DNA of 64,000 nucleotides, taken from positions 62,001-126,000 of the forward strand of contig NZ_JOFX01000024.1 of assembly GCF_000719345.1 (NCBI RefSeq), given 5' to 3'. Positions 52,873-62,942 of the stretch are shown here, one piece after another. Source of the stretch: Streptomyces sp. NRRL F-2664. Its GTDB lineage: Bacteria > Actinomycetota > Actinomycetes > Streptomycetales > Streptomycetaceae. A program made the translations under genes and the position numbers. Numbering within the stretch: the first letter of the stretch is position 1; each line of letters starts with the position of its first letter. The notes under the pieces were generated by a model, which worked only from the letters and a program-made list of their open reading frames with translations, was not told the DNA's origin and searched no databases.

Positions 52873-53712
52873 TCAGGCGGCGGCGCGGTGCTCCTGTTCC
52901 GCCTCCACCATGGCGTTCCAGTCGCGCTTGATCGCCCGCCAGCCCTCGTCCGTCTCGCCCAGGCGCCAGTAGCCCGAGATGGACAGGCGTTCGCGGGCGA
53001 CGCCGCGCTCCAGGCGGAGGTGGCGGCGCAGGTCCTTGACGAAGCCGGCCTCACCGTGGACGAAGGCGTGGACGTCCGTCGAGGGGAAGTGCAGGGCCTG
53101 GACCGCCTCGACCAGCGCTTGGCCGACCGGACGGTCCCCGCGGTGGAGCCACACCGGTACGACGCCGTCCGGGGTCGCGACCTCCAGCTCGTCGGCCGGG
53201 CCGTCGACCTCCACGAGCGCGTGCACCCGGGCGCCCCGCGGCATCCGCTCCATCGCCGCGGCGATGGCCGGCAGCGCGCTCTCGTCACCCACGAGGAGGT
53301 GCCAGCCCGCCGTCGGGTCCGGGGCGTAGGCGCCGCCGGGGCCGAGGAAGTGCACCAGCTCGCCCGGCTGGGCCCGGGCCGCCCAGGGGCCGGCCAGGCC
53401 CTCGTCGCCGTGGACCACGAAGTCGAGGGTCACCTGCCGGTGGACCGGGTCCCAGTGGCGCACGGTGTACGCGCGCTGGCGCGGCCACTGCGCCCTCGGA
53501 AAATCACCGCGGATGCGTTCCAGGTCCCAGGGGGCGGGGTAGGAAACACCCTCGGGAGCGAAGAGGAGTTTCACGTAATGGTCGGTGTACTCGCCCGCGC
53601 CGAAGTCCGCCAGGCCCTCACCACCCAGCACGAGCCGCACCATGTGCGGCGAGAGCCGCTCGGTGCGTACGACAACGGCGGTGCCGACAGTGCGGCCGCG
53701 TCCTTCTGCCAC
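52873..53712 (-). CDS. Siderophore-interacting protein (FAD-dependent ferric reductase)
   Basis: A 279-residue cytosolic flavoprotein that releases iron from siderophores by reduction. PRQRAYTVRHWD is the FAD-binding RxYxxR motif, FLGPGGAYAPDP and LLVGDESALPAIAAAMERMP are the family's nucleotide-binding motifs, and the C-terminus has FVHGEAGFVKDLRRHL and SISGYWRLGETDEGW. GTG 53712 follows GGGGATACC. A near-perfect iron box lies 22-41 bases upstream, so it should be repressed by DmdR/IdeR when iron is sufficient. Confidence 0.92.
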   Translation of the reverse strand: MAEGRGRTVGTAVVVRTERLSPHMVRLVLGGEGLADFGAGEYTDHYVKLLFAPEGVSYPAPWDLERIRGDFPRAQWPRQRAYTVRHWDPVHRQVTLDFVVHGDEGLAGPWAARAQPGELVHFLGPGGAYAPDPTAGWHLLVGDESALPAIAAAMERMPRGARVHALVEVDGPADELEVATPDGVVPVWLHRGDRPVGQALVEAVQALHFPSTDVHAFVHGEAGFVKDLRRHLRLERGVARERLSISGYWRLGETDEGWRAIKRDWNAMVEAEQEHRAAA

Positions 53713-53733
53713 GGTATCCCCTGACTCCCATGA

Positions 53734-53753
53734 AACTTAGCCTTACCTAAGTT
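53734..53753. promoter_or_regulatory. Iron box (DmdR/IdeR operator)
   Basis: AACTTAGCCTTACCTAAGTT is a palindrome with perfect 7-base arms. Its TTAGCCTTACCTAA part (53737-53750) matches the IdeR/DmdR half-consensus TTAGCCTAACCTAA at 13 of 14 bases. It overlaps the expected promoter of the siderophore-interacting protein gene. Confidence 0.75.
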
Positions 53754-53759
53754 AGCACC

Positions 53760-54683
53760 TCAGGAGTGCAGGGCGCCGCTCAGACGGGACACAGCGCCCC
53801 CCAATCCCCACCGATGGGCTAGCGCGTCGACGAGTTCGGGCTGCGCCGGGGCCTTCGGCAGGGCCGCGTCGAACTGCGGGAGCGGGACGTCGGTGGCCAC
53901 TTTGACCACCTTCGGGGCCACCGCCAGGTACGGCCGCGACTCGTCCAGCCGCTTGCGCTGGGTCGGCGTCAGCTTCGACTTCGGGTCGTCGACCGCCGCG
54001 ACGATCCCCGCCAGGTCGCCGTAGGCGTCCAGCAGCTTCGCCGCCGTCTTCTCGCCGATCCCGGGTACGCCCGGCAGGCCGTCGCTCGGGTCGCCGCGCA
54101 GCAGGGCGAGGTCCGCGTAACCAGGGCCGTCCACCCCGTACTTCTCCCGCAGCCACGCCTCGTCGGTCACCTGCAGGGTGCCGACGCCCTTGAGGGGGTA
54201 CAGCACCCGCCGCTGCCGGGCGTCGTCCACGAGCTGGTACAGGTCCCGGTCGCCGGTGACGATGTCCACCGGTCCCGTCGCGCGATCCGTGAGCGTACCG
54301 ATCACGTCGTCCGCCTCGTAGCCGGCGACACCGACGCGGGCGATGCCGAAGGCGTCCAGGGCGGCCTCGATGATCGGCACCTGCGGGGCGAGCGTGTCCG
54401 GGGTCTCCTCCACATCGGGACCCGTCTGCGTCTCGACGGCGACCCGGTGGGCCTTGTACGACGGGATCAGCTCCACCCGCCACTGCGGCCGCCAGTCGGC
54501 GTCCATGCAGGCCACCAGGTCGTCCGGCCGGTGGTCCTGGACGAGTCGGCCGATGAAGTCGAGGAGTCCGCGTACGGCGTTGACCGGGGTGCCGTCCGGG
54601 GCCTTCACGGAGTCCGGCACACCGAAGTAGGCGCGGAAGTAGAGGGAAGCGGTGTCCAGGAGCATCAGGCGTCGTGTCGTCAC
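53760..54683 (-). CDS. 5'-3' exonuclease (Pol I N-terminal domain-like)
   Basis: A 307-residue stand-alone flap/5' exonuclease. MLLDTASLYFRAYFG and VACMDADWRPQWRVELIPSYKAHR give the N-terminal acidic metal site and arch; GVAGYEADDVIGTL and VDIVTGDRDLYQLV supply further metal ligands; LPGVPGIGEKTAAKLLDAYG is the helix-hairpin-helix that binds DNA. Likely role in removing primers or flaps in replication and repair. GTG 54683 matches the family start; its upstream site is weak, and a later ATG at 54665 is possible. Confidence 0.92.
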   Translation of the reverse strand: MTTRRLMLLDTASLYFRAYFGVPDSVKAPDGTPVNAVRGLLDFIGRLVQDHRPDDLVACMDADWRPQWRVELIPSYKAHRVAVETQTGPDVEETPDTLAPQVPIIEAALDAFGIARVGVAGYEADDVIGTLTDRATGPVDIVTGDRDLYQLVDDARQRRVLYPLKGVGTLQVTDEAWLREKYGVDGPGYADLALLRGDPSDGLPGVPGIGEKTAAKLLDAYGDLAGIVAAVDDPKSKLTPTQRKRLDESRPYLAVAPKVVKVATDVPLPQFDAALPKAPAQPELVDALAHRWGLGGAVSRLSGALHS

Positions 54684-54884
54684 GCAGACGATGATGCCGC
54701 AACGGCTCGCGGGGCTCGTCCGGTCCGCGGGGCGCCCCGGCGCGCGCCCGACCGCCCCCGGAGCGCCACTGACGGTGAGCGGTCGGGTACGGGAAGGTCG
54801 GTGCGGGCGAAACCGGAGGCGGTTGCTGCGTAAGGTGCTTACAGCACACCGATGTGCGACGGACATGGGGAGGGCAGCCCCGAC

Positions 54885-55526
54885 ATGAACGACAGGGACG
54901 GCAAGGACGGCCTGAGCGGCAAGCCGAACGACGTGGACGACAAGAGCAAGGACAAGGACGGCAAGGAACCGCTGCGGGTGGGTGTGGCCGTGCGCAAGCG
55001 CCGCCGCGCGCTCCACCTGACGCTGGCCGCCGTGTCGGCGCGGAGCGGTCTGTCGGTGCCCTTCCTGAGTCAGATAGAGAACGAGCGGGCCCGGCCCAGC
55101 ATGCGGTCCCTGGAACGCGTCGCCGATGCGCTGGAGACCACGGCCGTCGAGCTGTTGGCCGCCTCCGACACCGCGCGCACGGTGGACCTGGTACGGGCCG
55201 GCGACGAGTCCGGGCTGACGCCGGTGCCGGGCGTACGCCCCCTCGTGCGCGGTCACCACCAGCTGCACGCGCTGGAGTTCACCGGGGACCAGGACGCCGG
55301 GCGCGAGTACCAGCACCGCAACGACGAGCTGATGTACGTGGTCGCGGGCGCCTGCCAGGTGGAGGCCGAGGGGCGGGCGTACCGGCTGGAGCGCGGCGAC
55401 GCGCTGTTCCTGTCCGGAGGTGTGCGCCACCGGTGGCGGGCGGTCACCGAGGACACCCGGATCCTGGTGGTCGCCGTGGGCGACCACATCCACGCCACCT
55501 CCGAGCCGCCCTCGCCGGGGCACTGA
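54885..55526 (+). CDS. XRE family regulator with cupin domain
   Basis: A 213-residue regulator. The first 40 residues are highly charged (DGKDG, DDKSKDKDGK). Then comes an XRE helix-turn-helix (VAVRKRRRALHLTLAAVSARSGLSVPFLSQIENERARPSMRSLERVADAL) and a C-terminal cupin (HRNDELMYVVAGACQVEAEGRAYRLERGDALFLSGGVRHRWRA). Such proteins often control catabolic or stress genes in response to a small ligand. ATG 54885 is chosen to begin the protein, but its upstream GGAGGG is distant, and ATG 54863 is out of frame or less likely. The next gene starts 3 bases later, so the pair is an operon. Confidence 0.87.
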   Translation: MNDRDGKDGLSGKPNDVDDKSKDKDGKEPLRVGVAVRKRRRALHLTLAAVSARSGLSVPFLSQIENERARPSMRSLERVADALETTAVELLAASDTARTVDLVRAGDESGLTPVPGVRPLVRGHHQLHALEFTGDQDAGREYQHRNDELMYVVAGACQVEAEGRAYRLERGDALFLSGGVRHRWRAVTEDTRILVVAVGDHIHATSEPPSPGH

Positions 55527-55529
55527 GGC

Positions 55530-56261
55530 GTGCGGCGACGGGTCGTGTCGCTGGTGCCGTCGCTGACCGAGGCGGTGGCCGTGAGCGCGCCGGGACTGCT
55601 GGTCGGGGTCACCGACTGGTGCACGCACCCCGGCGACCTTGGGGCGGCGGAACGGATCGGGGGGACGAAGAACCCCGACGTGGGCAGGATCGCGGAGCTC
55701 CGCCCCGACCTGGTGATCGCCAATGAGGAGGAGAACCGGGCGCCGGACCTGGACGCGTTGCGGGCGGCGGGGGTGGAGGTGCTGGTGACGGAGGTCCGGG
55801 ACCTGCCGCAGGCGCTGCATGAACTCGACCGGGTGCTGGTGGGGGCGCTGGGGTTGACGAGGCCGGGGTGGCTGGCGGACGCGGAGGCGGCGTGGGGCCG
55901 GGCGGAGCCCGTGGGCGACCTCAGGGCCGTCGTGCCGGTGTGGCGGCGGCCGTGGATGGTGCTGGGGCGGGACACCTTCGGCGGTGACCTGCTGGGGCGG
56001 CTCGGCGTGCGCAACGTCTTCGCCGGGCACGCGGAGCGGTATCCGCGGATGGCGGCGGCGGAGCTGGCCGCGGTGGCGGGGGCCGAGTGCGACCTGGTGG
56101 TTTTGCCGGACGAGCCGTACCGCTTCACCGCGGAGGACGGGCCGGAGGCGTTCCCCGGCGCGCCGGCGGCCCTGGTCAGCGGGCGGCACCTGACCTGGTA
56201 CGGGCCGTCGCTGACCGAGGCGGCGGGGGTGTTGGCGGCGGCCGTGCGCTCCGCGGGCTGA
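55530..56261 (+). CDS. BtuF-like helical-backbone metal receptor (cytosolic)
   Basis: A 243-residue protein of the class III periplasmic-binding fold (BtuF/FhuD). VVSLVPSLTEAVAVSAPGLLVGVTDWCTHP and RIGGTKNPDVGRIAELRPDLVIANEEENR are characteristic. No signal peptide or lipobox exists, so it is predicted to stay in the cytosol and is not an orthodox transport receptor. The ligand may be cobalamin, corrinoid or another metal complex, or it may be a sensor or chaperone. GTG 55530 starts 3 bases after the XRE-cupin gene. Confidence 0.82.
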   Translation: MRRRVVSLVPSLTEAVAVSAPGLLVGVTDWCTHPGDLGAAERIGGTKNPDVGRIAELRPDLVIANEEENRAPDLDALRAAGVEVLVTEVRDLPQALHELDRVLVGALGLTRPGWLADAEAAWGRAEPVGDLRAVVPVWRRPWMVLGRDTFGGDLLGRLGVRNVFAGHAERYPRMAAAELAAVAGAECDLVVLPDEPYRFTAEDGPEAFPGAPAALVSGRHLTWYGPSLTEAAGVLAAAVRSAG

Positions 56262-56655
56262 GCCGGTGTGCTGGGGCGCTGCCCCAGACCCCGCGCCTCA
56301 AGCGCCGGCGGGGCTGGGGTGTGCCTGGTCGGGGGTGTGCTGTGGGGGCGAAACACGGTCGTGGTGTGGCGGAGTCGCGGTGCCGGGCAGGGGTGTCTCC
56401 TCGGCTCGGCGGGTGCCGTACTTCGCGGTGGTGCTCGGGGGTGACGCCTCGTCCTGCGGGGACACCCGACCCCTGAGTACCGCCGCGATCGCTCGAACGC
56501 GCCGAGCCGAGGAGATGCTCCGCCCCGCACAGCACCGACACCGACCAGCAAAATCCAGCCCCGCCGGCGTTTGAGGCGCGGGGTCCGGGGCGGAGCCCCG
56601 GCTACCACCGGCCGGGCCGGGGGGCCGGACTGCGTCCCCCCGCGGGAGCCCGACG
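56262..56655. other. 394-base gap with a paired intergenic repeat
   Basis: No convincing gene was found. It lies between the convergent BtuF-like and TDT genes and contains the inverted repeat pair described at 56282-56590. Confidence 0.65.
56282..56590. repeat. Inverted pair of a Streptomyces intergenic repeat
   Basis: The left copy (56282-56317) contains CGCGCCTCAAGCGCCGGCGG. The right copy (56555-56590) is its near-exact reverse complement, with CCGGCGTTTGAGGCGCGGGG. About 240 bases lie between them. The same element pair is at 11887-12020. Confidence 0.82.
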
Positions 56656-57795
<1,140 letters not shown>

Positions 57796-57851
57796 GGGGC
57801 CAGCCTCACGCCGGGGCGGGCCGCGCGGCAGGGATCACCTGCCTATAAGGC

Positions 57852-57868
57852 CATAAACTGATGTTATG
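57852..57868. promoter_or_regulatory. Candidate LysR operator
   Basis: CATAA (57852-57856) and TTATG (57864-57868) are inverted arms with a 7-base spacer, and CCTATAAGG lies just upstream. This AT-containing stretch overlaps the LysR start codon between the divergent TDT and LysR genes. It fits autoregulation, but the motif is short. Confidence 0.4.
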
Positions 57869-58786
57869 GGTGAGGAGAAGTCGGTTCCGCTGGCGCACCG
57901 CGTACCGGACCTCGGGGCGCTGGAGCTGTTGCTGACCGTGGCGCGCGTCGGGAGCCTGAGCGGGGCCGCCCGGCGGCTGGGCATCACCCAGCCCGCGGCG
58001 AGCAGCCGGATCAGGGCGATGGAGACCCGACTCGGTGTGGCGCTGGTGGACCGTTCCCCGCGCGGGTCCACACTGACGGCCGAGGGTGCGCTGGTCACCG
58101 ACTGGGCGCGGCGGGTGGTGGAGGCGGCGGAGGCCTTCGACGCCGGAGCACAGGCGCTGCGCGGGCGGCGGGACTCGCGGCTGCGGGTGGCTGCCAGCAT
58201 GACCATCGCGGAGTACCTGCTGCCGGGCTGGCTGATCGCGCTGCGCGGGCAGCGGCCGGACACGGCCGTGTCGCTGCACGCGGGAAACTCCGCGGTGGTC
58301 GTACAGCGGGTGCTCGCGCACGAGGCCGACCTCGGCTTCGTGGAGGGGCTGACGGTGCCGGAGGGACTGGACTCGGCGGTGATCGCGCAGGACCGCCTCG
58401 TCGTGGCGGTGGCGCCGGTGCATCCGTGGGCGCGGCGTGCGCGGGGCGTGGGCGCGGCGGAACTGGCGGCGACCCCGCTGATCCTGCGCGAGCGGGGATC
58501 GGGCACCCGGCAGGTACTGGACGCCGCGCTCGCCGGTCACGGCGGGCTCGCCGCGCCGCTGCTGGAGCTGGCGTCGACGACGGCGGTGAAGGCGGCGGCG
58601 CTGGGCGGGGCGGGTCCGTGCGTGCTGTCGGAGCTGGCGGTGGTGGACGAACTGGCGGCGCGCCGGCTGGTGGCGGTCCCCGTGTCGGACGCCGACCTCG
58701 GCCGGGCCCTGCGCGCGGTCTGGCCGGCGGGCGCCCGCCCGGCGGGCCCCGCCCGGGACCTGCTCTCCTTGACCCGGGGCGGCTAG
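57866..58786 (+). CDS. LysR family transcriptional regulator
   Basis: A 306-residue regulator. N-terminal winged helix: LELLLTVARVGSLSGAARRLGITQPAASSRIRAMETRLGVALVDRSPRGSTLTAEG. The C-terminal effector domain has LRVAASMTIAEYLLPGWLIAL. Divergent from the TDT transporter gene, which it probably controls. ATG 57866 has no clear ribosome-binding site; the palindrome described separately covers it. Confidence 0.92.
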   Translation: MGEEKSVPLAHRVPDLGALELLLTVARVGSLSGAARRLGITQPAASSRIRAMETRLGVALVDRSPRGSTLTAEGALVTDWARRVVEAAEAFDAGAQALRGRRDSRLRVAASMTIAEYLLPGWLIALRGQRPDTAVSLHAGNSAVVVQRVLAHEADLGFVEGLTVPEGLDSAVIAQDRLVVAVAPVHPWARRARGVGAAELAATPLILRERGSGTRQVLDAALAGHGGLAAPLLELASTTAVKAAALGGAGPCVLSELAVVDELAARRLVAVPVSDADLGRALRAVWPAGARPAGPARDLLSLTRGG

Positions 58787-58805
58787 GGCGAGAGTGCGGC
58801 AGTGG

Positions 58806-59615
58806 TCAGGTCGGGTGCTCCTCGGCCCGTGAGCGGAGGGTCTTCGTCAGGAGGGTGCCCACGACGATCAGGGCGGCCCCGAGCCACCACATGTTGTCGA
58901 AGATCAGGACCGCGATGCCGATCGGTACGAGCATGCCCGCCAGCGGCACCAGGAAGCCCGCCCAGGGCGTCGGCTCCGGGGGGAGGCCGGCGGCCTCGCG
59001 GACCGCCTGGGCGCGGGCGACGTCCGGGTACCACACGGTGAACTTCACCGCCGCGACGATGGCGAGGATCTGGATGATCCAGCCGGTCCAGATGTTGCCG
59101 GGGTCGTGCAGGACCAGGTCCCCGATCGCGCCCGCGGCGGCCGCCACCAGGAAGGCGACGCCCCAGGCCCCGGTGATCATGTAGTTGGTCCGCAGGAAGC
59201 CGCGGGTGTGCCACAGCGACGGGTCGACCTGCTCGCGGGCGTACTGGATGGTGAAGGGCGTTCGCACGGCCATCGAACCGAAGGCGATCACGGCCAGCGC
59301 GATGTTGGCCACTTCGCCCGCGTACGTCTCCAGCCAGCGCAAGGTGCCCTCGCTCGCCAGCAGGCCGATCACGGCCATGGTCGCGAAGAAGGTGATGTCG
59401 GCCAGTTCCAGCAGCTTCCAGGAGCTGCCGCGGTGGACGAGGTGGGTGAGGGCGGTCAGGGTGACGGCGGCTGCGAGGGCCAGGCCGACGGCCAGTTCGA
59501 ACCGTCCCGGGCCGACCAGCAGCGAGAAGATGATCCACGGCGCCATGCCCACGACCGGGTTGTCCAGGACCCCGGCCATCGGCCTGCGCGCCGTGCGGTG
59601 TGCCTCGGTGCTCAC
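58806..59615 (-). CDS. Multi-pass membrane protein of unknown function
   Basis: A protein of 269 residues from GTG 59615, or 257 from ATG 59579. It has about seven hydrophobic segments, for example PWIIFSLLVGPGRFELAVGLALAAAVTLTAL and FLVPLAGMLVPIGIAVLIFDNMWWLGAALIVVG, and a conserved FTIQYAREQVDPSLWHTRGFLRTNYM loop. I recognise no family motif. It is on the same strand as, and 125 bases after, the gamma-glutamyl hydrolase gene, so it may be part of that operon. A GGAGGG lies next to the GTG, so the start is uncertain. Confidence 0.7.
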   Translation of the reverse strand: MSTEAHRTARRPMAGVLDNPVVGMAPWIIFSLLVGPGRFELAVGLALAAAVTLTALTHLVHRGSSWKLLELADITFFATMAVIGLLASEGTLRWLETYAGEVANIALAVIAFGSMAVRTPFTIQYAREQVDPSLWHTRGFLRTNYMITGAWGVAFLVAAAAGAIGDLVLHDPGNIWTGWIIQILAIVAAVKFTVWYPDVARAQAVREAAGLPPEPTPWAGFLVPLAGMLVPIGIAVLIFDNMWWLGAALIVVGTLLTKTLRSRAEEHPT

Positions 59616-59740
59616 CCCTCCAGCGTGCGCGCCCGGCGGCCGAAGGGCCATTCGTGGTGGCGTCCGCGCTCGGCGCGTCGGGCCGGCCGCGGGGCCCCGG
59701 CGGTGGGGAGGACGCCGGTGCCACCGCGGCCGGCGGCCGG

Positions 59741-60448
59741 TCAGGCCACCGGTACCGCGCCGCGCACGGCGGCGGCCTCGATCAGGGACGCCATCACCCG
59801 GGTGTCCTCGTCGCGCTCCGGATGCCATTGCACGCCCATCACCCAACGGGCGGGGTCGGGCAGCTCGATGGCCTCCACCGTGCCGTCGAGCGCGTGCGCC
59901 GAGGCGACCAGCCCGCGGCCCAGGCGTTCGACCGCCTGGTGGTGGTAGGTGGGGACCTGGGCCTCCTCGGGGACCAGGTCCGCGTACCGGGTACCGGGGA
60001 CGGGGCGGACCGGGTGCCAGGACATGACGCCCGGGGTGTCGACGTGCCCGTCGATGTGCTGGATCAGCGTGCCGCCCAGGGCCACGTTCAGAGCCTGCAT
60101 CCCCCGGCAGATGCCGAGCACGGGCACGTCCGCCTCCAGCGCGGCGCCGATCAGGGCCAGCTCCCACTGGTCGCGCACCGTCGCGGGGGCGCCCGTACGG
60201 GGGTCGCGAGCAGCCCCGTAGTGGACCGGGTCCACGTCCGGGCCGCCCGCCACGACCAGGCCGTCCACCCGGCTCAGCACCTCCGCCGCCCACCCCGGCT
60301 CGTCCGGGGGCAGCAGCACCGCCGCGCCGCCCGCCGCCCGGACGAGTTCGTGGTAGGCGGCGGGTACGAGGGACGCCGGCAGGTCCCACACCCCGTAGCG
60401 GGTGGATTCCTCGACGTAGGTGGTGATGCCGATGAGCGGCCTGGGCAC
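59741..60448 (-). CDS. Gamma-glutamyl-gamma-aminobutyrate hydrolase family (PuuD-like)
   Basis: A 235-residue class I amidotransferase-fold hydrolase. RPLIGITTYVEESTRYGVWD opens the domain, DGLVVAGGPDVDPVHY carries the oxyanion loop, VLGICRGMQALNVALGG has the nucleophile Cys in GICRG, and VMGVQWHPERD holds the catalytic His and Glu. It should cleave gamma-glutamyl amides, the step after a GlnA4-type ligase. GTG 60448 has GGAGG at 8 bases. It lies 44 bases after the permease gene, so they are probably co-transcribed. Confidence 0.9.
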   Translation of the reverse strand: MPRPLIGITTYVEESTRYGVWDLPASLVPAAYHELVRAAGGAAVLLPPDEPGWAAEVLSRVDGLVVAGGPDVDPVHYGAARDPRTGAPATVRDQWELALIGAALEADVPVLGICRGMQALNVALGGTLIQHIDGHVDTPGVMSWHPVRPVPGTRYADLVPEEAQVPTYHHQAVERLGRGLVASAHALDGTVEAIELPDPARWVMGVQWHPERDEDTRVMASLIEAAAVRGAVPVA

Positions 60449-60492
60449 GGGCGAACCTCCGGAAGGGGGCGTGGACGGACGGTGACAGCGTT

Positions 60493-61971
<1,479 letters not shown>

Positions 61972-61990
61972 CGTGCGCTCCTGCCTCGGG

Positions 61991-61999
61991 GCAATGGTT
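61991..61999 (+). promoter_or_regulatory. Shared GCAATGGTT motif upstream of the permease
   Basis: GCAATGGTT occurs here and again at 62887-62895 in the FadR-glnA4 promoter region. The exact 9-base match in two promoters of one cluster suggests a common regulator site, most likely for the FadR-type protein. Confidence 0.45.
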
Positions 62000-62118
62000 G
62001 TGGGGCGTACCTTTGTCCGAGTGGAGCGGAACGCGCAAGACCTGCGCGTAAAACAGAAGTTACGAAAACCTCTCGGGCCGCCCCCTCGCCCCCGGTCCCG
62101 GTCCGCCCCCCGGCCGTC

Positions 62119-62865
62119 TCAGGCGAGGAATCCGCGCAGCAGCGCCGCCGTGCCGCAGCAGTGCTCGCGCATGGTCTCGCGGGCCCCGGCCGCATCCCCC
62201 TCCAGCACGGACTCCACCAGCGTGCTGTGCTGCTGCTGGGAGTGCTCCAGGTTGCGGACCAGCAGGGGGATGCAGTCGAGCAGGTCGTTCACGGTGGCCC
62301 GGACGGCCGCGTACTGGGCCGTCAGGGTGGCGGACCCGGCGAGCTCGCACAGGGTGAGGTGGAAGAGGGTGTCCTGGCGCCGGTAGTCGGCGAGCGGGGC
62401 GTCGTGGGTCGCGCCCAGGGCCGCGAGCAGCCGTTCGGTGCCCTCCTCGGTCAGCCCCTGGGAGGCGCACAGCCCGGCCGCCCCCACCTCCAGGACCTCG
62501 CGGAAGCGCAGGACGTCCTCGATGTCGACGCCCGCGACCCGCCTGCGCAGCTCCTCCTCGGTGCCGCCGGCCGGGGTGTCGCGGCGGGGCAGGACGAACG
62601 TTCCGCCGTACCGGCCGCGCCGCGCCTCCACCAGGCCCTGGTCCTGCAGTACCTTCAGGACCTCGCGCAAGGTGACCCGGCTGATCCCCATCCGCTCCGC
62701 CAACTCGCGCTCGGGCGGCAGCCGCTCCCCGCCCGGCACCAGCCCCAGGCGGACCACCTGGAGGATCTGCTCCAGCGCCTCCTCGAACCCGTTGCCCGCC
62801 CGCACCTGGCGCAGCACCGGGTTCAGGCGCCGGGCGGCGTCGCCCTCGCTCGCCGTGTCGGTCAT
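62119..62865 (-). CDS. FadR/GntR family transcriptional regulator
   Basis: A 248-residue regulator. GntR winged helix: LVPGGERLPPERELAERMGISRVTLREVLKVLQDQGLVEARRGRYGGTFV; C-terminal FCD effector domain with RFREVLEVGAAGLCA and HDAPLADYRRQDTLFHLTLCELAGS, containing likely metal-binding His residues. It is divergent from glnA4 and near the permease, so it probably controls ethanolamine or amine use. ATG 62865 is chosen for GGAGGAG; a longer start at 62886 exists. GCAATGGTT lies just upstream. Confidence 0.92.
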   Translation of the reverse strand: MTDTASEGDAARRLNPVLRQVRAGNGFEEALEQILQVVRLGLVPGGERLPPERELAERMGISRVTLREVLKVLQDQGLVEARRGRYGGTFVLPRRDTPAGGTEEELRRRVAGVDIEDVLRFREVLEVGAAGLCASQGLTEEGTERLLAALGATHDAPLADYRRQDTLFHLTLCELAGSATLTAQYAAVRATVNDLLDCIPLLVRNLEHSQQQHSTLVESVLEGDAAGARETMREHCCGTAALLRGFLA

Positions 62866-62886
62866 CTCGGCTCCTCCCCTTCCCAA

Positions 62887-62895
62887 GCAATGGTT
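62887..62895 (+). promoter_or_regulatory. Shared GCAATGGTT motif in the FadR-glnA4 promoter
   Basis: Second copy of the 9-base motif, between the divergent regulator and glnA4 genes. It continues into CTATTCAATACC, giving GGT-N10-ACC symmetry typical of loose GntR/FadR sites. Confidence 0.5.
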
Positions 62896-62942
62896 CTATT
62901 CAATACCTTAGGCCTCCTCGGCTCACCGAAGGAGAGAATCCC

